10,755 bases of DNA from Ferruginibacter sp. Its GTDB lineage: Bacteria; Bacteroidota; Bacteroidia; Chitinophagales; Chitinophagaceae. The stretch covers positions 1 through 10,755 of the forward strand of contig JANYFI010000374.1 in NCBI GenBank assembly GCA_025362765.1, read 5' to 3'. Made by a program: the position numbers and the translations under genes. The notes beneath the pieces are model-generated. The model searched no databases. It was not told the DNA's origin and saw only the letters and a program-made list of their open reading frames with translations. How positions within the stretch are numbered: the first letter of the stretch is position 1; every line of letters begins with the position of its first letter. Shown here piece by piece: positions 6,953 to 10,755 of the stretch.

Positions 6953-7681
6953 TTAACTGTTATTCACTTCGCTGATGGCATAAAGCCCCTTGAATAAAAA
7001 ATCCAGATCAGCAACAATGCTGTTTTTAAGTTGGCCTGCAAAATAACCCGAATCTCCGCCGGTAATCACCACGTTAAAGTTACTATATCGGGCGGCATAA
7101 TAGTCAATAAACCCATCAATTTCAAAAGCCATCCCCGCAATTACTCCGCTTTGCAAATTAGTTTTGGTATCGTAGGCAATCACCGGAAAATTCCAGTCTT
7201 TCTGCACCAATGGTAAAAACGCAGTATGTTCGTGCATGGCCTTAAAACGCATTTCCATACCCGGCGAAATACCTCCTCCTAAAAACTCATTATGCTGCGA
7301 GATAAAGTTATAGGTAATGCAACTACCCAGGCCAATCACCAGGTTATTTTTATGGGGATAAAAATGTACTGCTGCCGCAATCAAAGCCAGCCGGTCTGCG
7401 CCAATGGTTTCTGGCTTGCCCACAGCAGCGGTAAAATTTACTTTGCTGTTATATGATAATTTGTGGAAGCTGGTTTTTTCGGCCAGCAAGACTTCGATGG
7501 CTGTATTGTGTTGCACCACCGATGCAAGAATGGTATGTTGAGGCTGGTATTGGCTCAATACATTCTCAATCGTTGCCAGGCTGTCATCTGCCAATAAAAT
7601 TTCTTTTTTAAATGTATCATTTTCAAAAAGGCCTCCCTTTAACCGGGTATTGCCGAAATCGAAGCAAAGCGTTTTTTTCAT
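6953..7681 (-). CDS. coaX: Type III pantothenate kinase (CoaX) with an atypical motif
   Basis: A 242-residue enzyme of the ASKHA superfamily that would phosphorylate pantothenate using ATP, the first step of coenzyme A synthesis. The phosphate-1 motif DFGNTRLK is at 8-15. GADR at 94-98 contains Asp96, equivalent to the catalytic base, and GGGISPGMEMR at 135-145 matches the family's substrate-binding motif. A TGG segment (207-209) precedes the C-terminal helices. Where the family normally has DxGTAxTxD, this protein reads GLGSCITYN (117-125), so two acidic positions and the small GTA are changed. The start at 7681 is chosen because an upstream TTG at 7714 would add 11 residues before the first beta strand. 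It lies between the Lon-domain gene (125 bp upstream) and lptC, all leftward. Activity should be regarded as likely but not certain. Confidence 0.85.
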   Translation of the reverse strand: MKKTLCFDFGNTRLKGGLFENDTFKKEILLADDSLATIENVLSQYQPQHTILASVVQHNTAIEVLLAEKTSFHKLSYNSKVNFTAAVGKPETIGADRLALIAAAVHFYPHKNNLVIGLGSCITYNFISQHNEFLGGGISPGMEMRFKAMHEHTAFLPLVQKDWNFPVIAYDTKTNLQSGVIAGMAFEIDGFIDYYAARYSNFNVVITGGDSGYFAGQLKNSIVADLDFLFKGLYAISEVNNS

Positions 7682-7806
7682 GAATGCATTTTTCTCTGTA
7701 AAGCTTTTGTGCAACAGGCAACGGATGCCAGTAAAAGGAAAGATAATAAGTTCTGCTGAATTTTTTGTCTACCAACGCATTAAACAATTTTGCCTGCAGG
7801 CGTCTG

Positions 7807-8442
7807 TTATAAATTAAATCCTTCCAGATTTTTAAAATGTCCGTTAAGTTGTATGCGTTTTTTTAATGTTTCCATTTCGGCCACAATGGGTAATACTTTT
7901 AGCAGGTGTTGTTTTAAATATTCCTGTCGCTGCATTTCATTAAACAGTCCAAGTAATTCGTATTCTTCATTTAATGAAAGACCTGCATGGTGCGCCACAT
8001 CATAACTTCGCAACTGATCGTTCATTTTTGAAAAGGTTTTATTTACCTTTAAAATAGTGTGTAACTGGCCAATAATTTCAATTACTTTCTGCATTAACAA
8101 CTGATTGCTACTGGTAGCGTTTTCAGGATAATTTACGATAGCGCCATTGTATAATTTTTCGGGCACATCTTTTACAATTTCCAGTATGCGGAATACTTCG
8201 AGGCCTTTCGTTTTGATATCCATTTCACCATTATCGTATACCTGTGTTATCTCAACCAGTTCAACCAGCGTACCCAAATCACCTATCTTGTCATTGATAA
8301 CTGGTGGAATACCAAAAGGCTTTTTAGCTTCTTTACAATCGTTGATCAGCTGTTTATACCTTGGTTCAAAAATATGCAGGTTCAGTTCTTCACCGGGGTA
8401 CACCACTATCGACAAGGGAAAAACAGGAATAAAATTCGTCAT
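7807..8442 (-). CDS. Stand-alone Lon N-terminal (LON substrate-binding) domain protein
   Basis: A 211-residue cytoplasmic protein with the LON substrate-binding domain (the PF02190 type) but no AAA+ ATPase or serine protease domain. The hallmark is at residues 6-31: PVFPLSIVVYPGEELNLHIFEPRYKQLI, the beta-strand and FEPRY helix that open Lon proteases and cereblon-like proteins. The rest is a small beta-barrel (to about 115) and a helical bundle (about 120-211) with predicted coiled-coil character (QRQEYLKQHLLKVL). Such short versions occur widely in Bacteroidetes; their function is not known, though adaptor or substrate-recognition roles are imagined. It is the first gene of the leftward coaX-lptC group and is divergent from meaB. 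Confidence 0.87.
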   Translation of the reverse strand: MTNFIPVFPLSIVVYPGEELNLHIFEPRYKQLINDCKEAKKPFGIPPVINDKIGDLGTLVELVEITQVYDNGEMDIKTKGLEVFRILEIVKDVPEKLYNGAIVNYPENATSSNQLLMQKVIEIIGQLHTILKVNKTFSKMNDQLRSYDVAHHAGLSLNEEYELLGLFNEMQRQEYLKQHLLKVLPIVAEMETLKKRIQLNGHFKNLEGFNL

Positions 8443-8483
8443 ACCAGCGTTTAAAATTTAACCGAAGTTAATAACAAATTGTA

Positions 8484-8527
8484 TTGACAAAACCATGCCG
8501 TGTTTCTTTAAAAAAAATGTTTGTCAA
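8484..8527. promoter_or_regulatory. Spaced inverted repeat in the LON-meaB divergent region
   Basis: TTGACAAA (8484-8491) and TTTGTCAA (8520-8527) are perfect 8-nt inverted arms 28 bp apart. They lie within the 170-bp gap between two divergent starts, where a shared regulator might bind. No T-run follows, and the gap is AT-rich, so chance is possible. Confidence 0.35.
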
Positions 8528-8549
8528 TTGTAATATCGTGCGGCCTGGT

Positions 8550-8580
8550 AACTGCAAAATGACGCAGTTTCAAATATTTG
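8550..8580. promoter_or_regulatory. Adjacent short palindromes upstream of meaB
   Basis: Inverted arms AACTGC (8550-8555) and GCAGTT (8564-8569) with an 8-nt spacer are followed at once by the perfect palindrome CAAATATTTG (8571-8580). They end 32 bp before the meaB start codon, where the promoter should be. No full TAnnTTTG box is seen on the plus strand, so a regulated or divergent promoter is possible. Confidence 0.3.
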
Positions 8581-8612
8581 GAATTTGATTTATTTACATT
8601 GAATTTTGTTAG

Positions 8613-9512
8613 ATGTGGCAACAATACCTGCAGCAAATTCAGCAAGGTGATATTAAAACCCTGGCAAGATGCATTTCATTGGTAGAAAATGAAGTACCAG
8701 GCTTTGAACAATTGCTGGAACTGTTGCCAGTTTCCACTACCCCGGTAATAGGTATTACCGGTCCGCCCGGTGCAGGTAAAAGCACGTTGGCAGATGCACT
8801 GATTGGTCATATTACCAGCCTCGGGAAAAAGGTGGGCGTATTGTGTGTAGATCCCTCTTCCCCTTTTAATTTAGGTGCTTTACTGGGCGACCGTATCAGG
8901 ATGAGCGAATGGTACAACCATCCGAACGTATATATTCGTTCGCTGGCATCAAGAGGTTCATTGGGTGGTTTGCATCCAAAGATTATTGAGATCAGCGATT
9001 TATTGAAGGCGGCTCCGGTTGATTACATCTTAATTGAAACGGTAGGCGTTGGGCAAAGCGAAATTGAAATAGCGGGGCTGGCAGATTGTACGGTAGTGGT
9101 AATGGTTCCCGAATCGGGCGATGAAGTACAAACCATGAAGGCCGGCCTAATGGAAATCGCTGATATTTTTGTGGTGAATAAGGCTGACAGGGCTGATGCG
9201 GATTTGTTTGTAAAAAACCTACACCTGATGTTGGCGCCAGCATTTCAAAGTAAACAGTTTCCGGTACAGGTAATAAAAACCATAGCACTGCAAAAAAAGG
9301 GAATTGATGAACTGTTTAAAACGATTGTAGAAAATATTAGCTATCAAAAAAACGGTGATAAAAAATACTGGTTGCTTGCAGAGAAAGCCTGGCAGCTTAT
9401 TCAACAAAAAAAAATGGCAGCTATTAAAAAAGCAGCTTTAAAAGATAAAATTGAGCAGGAAGGCGAAAAGTTTAATTTGTACCGCTTTATTCAGCAATTT
9501 TTGAAAGAGTAG
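8613..9512 (+). CDS. meaB: MeaB/ArgK-type G3E GTPase, methylmalonyl-CoA mutase chaperone
   Basis: A 299-residue P-loop GTPase of the G3E (MeaB) family, which loads, protects and repairs adenosylcobalamin-dependent methylmalonyl-CoA mutase. Motifs in order: N-terminal helices, Walker A GPPGAGKST (50-58), the VDPSSPF switch I segment (79-84, Asp80), LLGDRIRM (90-97), the Walker B/switch II ETVGVGQSE (142-150), and NKAD for guanine specificity (189-192). The C-terminal helices (about 260-299) match the dimerisation part of the family; the length is slightly shorter than the usual 320-330. No mutase subunit gene is in the window, although its usual neighbour is the mutase. A run of nine A's at 9406-9414 is in frame, unlike the one in the adaptor gene. 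The start ATG at 8613 lacks a clear ribosome-binding site. Confidence 0.93.
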   Translation: MWQQYLQQIQQGDIKTLARCISLVENEVPGFEQLLELLPVSTTPVIGITGPPGAGKSTLADALIGHITSLGKKVGVLCVDPSSPFNLGALLGDRIRMSEWYNHPNVYIRSLASRGSLGGLHPKIIEISDLLKAAPVDYILIETVGVGQSEIEIAGLADCTVVVMVPESGDEVQTMKAGLMEIADIFVVNKADRADADLFVKNLHLMLAPAFQSKQFPVQVIKTIALQKKGIDELFKTIVENISYQKNGDKKYWLLAEKAWQLIQQKKMAAIKKAALKDKIEQEGEKFNLYRFIQQFLKE

Positions 9513-9545
9513 ATGCGGAATGGCGGAATGCAAGTTAAATTTATT

Positions 9546-9564
9546 AAACAGTTGTAATCTGTTT
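9546..9564. terminator. Weak hairpin between convergent meaB and small membrane gene
   Basis: AAACAG (9546-9551) pairs with CTGTTT (9559-9564) around a 7-nt loop, in the 58 bp between the two convergent stop codons. The stem is short, A/T-rich and lacks a T-run, so its terminator function is doubtful. Confidence 0.22.
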
Positions 9565-9570
9565 CAGCGG

Positions 9571-9810
9571 TCAAACATCATAAGTTTCCCCTTCTGCGTC
9601 TTTATTTGTTTGCCACCATCTGTACCCTACAACACCTATAAGAATAAAAGGAGTAAGCATTAAATACATAATGCCGCTGTTTAGGCCTTGCGCAGGACCT
9701 TCACCTAACTGCTGAGCTGTTTTTGTACAAATAGAGCATTGTGCCACAGCTTGCTGGGCAAAAGTAATAGTGAATGCAATCAGTAAAATTAAAATAAGTA
9801 TCTTTTTCAT
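9571..9810 (-). CDS. Small exported membrane protein with a CSIC motif, function unknown
   Basis: A 79-residue protein. A signal sequence (MKKILILILLIAFTITFAQQAVA, cleavage likely after Ala23) precedes QCSICTKTAQQLGEGPAQGLNSGIMYL, then one transmembrane helix (about 48-64) and a short charged tail ending in TYDV. The mature start carries a CxxC pair, Cys25 and Cys28, which could bind metal or haem or form a disulfide. I recall similar short proteins as conserved hypotheticals in Bacteroidetes, with a CxxC motif followed by a GLN-GI-YL segment; no function is established to my knowledge. The ATG at 9810 gives the best signal peptide; another in-frame ATG is at 9816. The gene sits alone on the minus strand, convergent with meaB. 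A -7 box lies 7 nt before the start. Confidence 0.75.
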   Translation of the reverse strand: MKKILILILLIAFTITFAQQAVAQCSICTKTAQQLGEGPAQGLNSGIMYLMLTPFILIGVVGYRWWQTNKDAEGETYDV

Positions 9811-9817
9811 TGCCATG

Positions 9818-9825
9818 CAAAGATA
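9818..9825 (-). promoter_or_regulatory. -7 box directly before the CSIC gene
   Basis: Minus-strand TATCTTTG is a perfect match to TAnnTTTG and ends 7 nt before the ATG at 9810, and 1 nt before the alternative ATG at 9816. The expected transcript start is therefore at or next to the start codon, which favours the ATG at 9810 and suggests a leaderless or near-leaderless mRNA. No -33 element is clear. Confidence 0.45.
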
Positions 9826-9963
9826 AAGCATAAACCTATTTAAATAGCTACTTTAGGCAAGACCAGGCATATGCTACTAATTATTTGAACACGTTGCCAC
9901 GTTAAAGTTAACTTGTATACACAACCCCGTAGGCGGGCATTTACATTATATTCAGTTAAATAA

Positions 9964-10419
9964 TCACTTAAAAAAAACCTCATTTCTTATAGTGTCTATT
10001 ATTTCCGGGGTAATAATGGTGGAGGGATGCTGTTGTTGGTATGCCTTCAATTTGTCATTCATCTCCACAATTTTCAGTTCATATTCCTGCGCTTCTTTGT
10101 TTTCTGGTAAAACACTTTGAGTAAAATGCCTCGCATTTTGGGCCAGCTGGTAAAAAACAGCACCCGCCAACATACACATAAACAAGAAAAAAACATAATC
10201 ATGTATTCCGAAACCGTATGTATACCAGAACCAACCGCAGAAAAGCAGGGGAATCATAAAAATTATTTTCTGCCTGATAGCAACCAGCAATACGCCAAGG
10301 TAATAGCATACAATGCCAAATAAATAAAACCAGTTACCGCTCCTGGATGCCATCAAAGGAATCAGCGCCAATGGAAATAAAATGTAGAAAAAAGTTAGCA
10401 TCTTAAACATTCCTTTCAT
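9964..10419 (-). CDS. Uncharacterised four-helix membrane protein with C-terminal coiled coil
   Basis: A 151-residue protein with four predicted transmembrane helices (about 7-24, 29-48, 51-69, 74-92) and a charged, helical cytoplasmic tail (about 105-132, ELKIVEMNDKLKAYQQQ) that may form a coiled coil. I do not recognise a family or catalytic residues. The start at 10419 (MKGMFKM) has an alternative in-frame ATG at 10410. Upstream, two boxes resembling TAnnTTTG lie on the same strand, and a 14-codon ORF overlaps the start in another frame. The same upstream region is repeated in inverted orientation at 10672-10755. The gene is divergent from the broken trmB-like start at 10621. Confidence 0.7.
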   Translation of the reverse strand: MKGMFKMLTFFYILFPLALIPLMASRSGNWFYLFGIVCYYLGVLLVAIRQKIIFMIPLLFCGWFWYTYGFGIHDYVFFLFMCMLAGAVFYQLAQNARHFTQSVLPENKEAQEYELKIVEMNDKLKAYQQQHPSTIITPEIIDTIRNEVFFK

Positions 10420-10447
10420 GGTACGTCCCGTAGATTTTTGGTTTCAT
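10403..10447 (-). CDS. Possible 14-codon upstream ORF overlapping the membrane gene start
   Basis: An ATG at 10447 opens MKPKIYGTYHERNV and stops at 10403, out of frame with the membrane gene starting at 10419. The ATG lies 5 nt after the -7 box at 10453-10460, the same geometry as other starts in this window. It could be a translated leader controlling the membrane gene, or a chance ORF. There is no homology to support it. Confidence 0.2.
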   Translation of the reverse strand: MKPKIYGTYHERNV

Positions 10448-10452
10448 GCCTG

Positions 10453-10460
10453 CAAATTTA
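10453..10460 (-). promoter_or_regulatory. Proximal -7 box upstream of the membrane gene
   Basis: Minus-strand TAAATTTG fits the -7 consensus TAnnTTTG, 33 nt before the membrane gene start at 10419 and 5 nt before the small upstream ATG at 10447. No clear -33 element at the right distance. Confidence 0.35.
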
Positions 10461-10466
10461 CTGATG

Positions 10467-10550
10467 TTTCCTGTATATTTTGTTTGCAAAGATAGTTATG
10501 CAAAATACTGTGTTTACAACTGCAATGAATTCTTTTTCCCGCAAATATAA
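10467..10550 (+). repeat. Left copy of an 84-bp diverged inverted repeat
   Basis: The reverse complement of 10672-10755 matches this stretch at 76 of 84 positions with no gaps. The mismatches are at 10479, 10496, 10498, 10523, 10526, 10540, 10543 and 10545. Similarity fades past 10550. The copy carries the -7 box TATCTTTG (minus strand) and lies upstream of the membrane gene. Confidence 0.88.
10487..10494 (-). promoter_or_regulatory. Distal -7 box inside the repeated upstream region
   Basis: Minus-strand TATCTTTG fits TAnnTTTG exactly. It lies in the left copy of the inverted repeat (10467-10550), and the box is conserved in the right copy at 10728-10735, where it points the opposite way. 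In both copies it points away from the trmB start. Confidence 0.4.
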
Positions 10551-10587
10551 GCTGGTGTGCTTTTAAAGAGACACCCTATTCGTCGCT

Positions 10588-10614
10588 GTGTATACACGTA
10601 CTGCTGTATATTTG
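10588..10614 (+). promoter_or_regulatory. Promoter-like region and palindrome before trmB
   Basis: The perfect 10-bp palindrome GTGTATACAC (10588-10597) precedes TATATTTG (10607-10614), a perfect TAnnTTTG -7 box, which ends 6 nt before the ATG at 10621. No obvious -33 element; the palindrome occupies part of where it would lie. The geometry suggests a leaderless trmB transcript. Confidence 0.45.
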
Positions 10615-10620
10615 CCGCCC

Positions 10621-10680
10621 ATGGCACAAAAAAAATTACAACGTTTTGCAGATATTAAAACCTTCGCCAACTTATACTAG
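10621..10680 (+). pseudogene. trmB: trmB-like 5' end (tRNA (guanine46-N7)-methyltransferase), broken after 19 codons
   Basis: The 19 codons MAQKKLQRFADIKTFANLY end in a TAG at 10678. The start strongly resembles Bacteroidetes TrmB, whose N-terminus reads like M-x-x-K-K/L-x-R-F-A-x-I-K-T/S-F-x-N and then V-L-E-Y-P. Here the match ends at FAN, and the sequence switches into the inverted repeat at 10672-10755. TrmB methylates G46 in the tRNA variable loop using S-adenosylmethionine; none of its catalytic domain is present. Because only the first 17 codons agree, the identification rests on a short stretch. Either the gene is truncated here by the repeat or the assembly is wrong. The ATG follows a good -7 box at 10607-10614. 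Confidence 0.55.
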
Positions 10681-10755
10681 CAGGAAAAAGAATTCGTTAC
10701 AGTTGTAAACACAGTATTTTGCACACCTATCTTTGCAAACAACATATACAGGAAA
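10672..10755 (-). repeat. Right, inverted copy of the 84-bp repeat, running into the window end
   Basis: It is the inverted partner of 10467-10550 (76 of 84 identical). It contains TATCTTTG on the plus strand at 10728-10735, so it would promote transcription outward past the window end. Its inner end at 10672 coincides with the point where the trmB-like reading frame stops resembling TrmB. Whether the repeat continues beyond 10755 cannot be seen. Confidence 0.88.

Noticed and set aside
9926..9937. CCCG-TAGG-CGGG hairpin between the two small membrane genes
   Set aside because: Only 4 bp of stem and no T-run; too weak for a terminator call.
10464..10550. 28-codon ORF in the left repeat copy, with a similar frame in the right copy
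   Set aside because: Differences between the copies fall on all codon positions and mostly change residues, so there is no sign of coding constraint.
1..10755. CRISPR array, tRNA, rRNA, transposase or prophage genes
   Set aside because: I saw no regularly spaced direct repeats, tRNA-like cloverleaf, rRNA signature or recognisable mobile-element protein.

Overview
The window looks like a chromosomal segment, or a contig end, from a Bacteroidota bacterium, probably near Chitinophagaceae. Three things suggest this. The protein flavour is right (Bacteroidetes-type LptC lipoprotein, type III pantothenate kinase, EmrAB/TolC cassette with a TetR gene). Ribosome binding sites are weak and A-rich. 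Several genes carry Bacteroidetes -7 promoter boxes of the form TAnnTTTG. No rRNA, tRNA, CRISPR array or transposase is visible, and no gene-free stretch exceeds about 200 bases.

Left region (1-5344): a truncated HSDL2-like short-chain dehydrogenase runs leftward off the window. It is divergent from a rightward four-gene drug-efflux operon: TetR regulator, TolC-type outer-membrane factor, EmrA/HlyD-type periplasmic adaptor and a 14-TM EmrB/QacA-type MFS pump. Together these would form a tripartite pump spanning both membranes. The TetR promoter carries two operator-like inverted repeats spaced 22 bp apart, one over the -33 element and one over the -7 element. The adaptor gene has a single-base frameshift in a run of seven A's. 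A near-perfect bidirectional terminator with a 19-bp stem closes the operon.

Middle region (5373-8442, all leftward): an OsmC hydroperoxide reductase and a YffB/Spx-type ArsC-fold protein 10 bp apart (a redox pair), then LptC, type III pantothenate kinase (CoaX) and a stand-alone Lon N-terminal-domain protein. CoaX has an atypical version of a conserved family motif.

Right region (8613-10755): MeaB-type G3E GTPase (methylmalonyl-CoA mutase chaperone, no mutase in view), two leftward uncharacterised membrane proteins (one with a CSIC motif), then the first codons of a trmB-like gene that stops after 19 codons. The stop lies inside an inverted second copy (76 of 84 positions identical) of the promoter region upstream of the neighbouring membrane gene. 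This diverged inverted repeat at the extreme right edge, which breaks trmB, is the strangest structure in the window. It is either a real rearrangement or repeat element, or an assembly artefact at a contig end.

I did not find a clearly new multi-gene system. The best leads are the double operator, the adaptor frameshift, the right-edge inverted repeat, and the recurring placement of -7 boxes only 5-7 nt before start codons, which suggests leaderless mRNAs.
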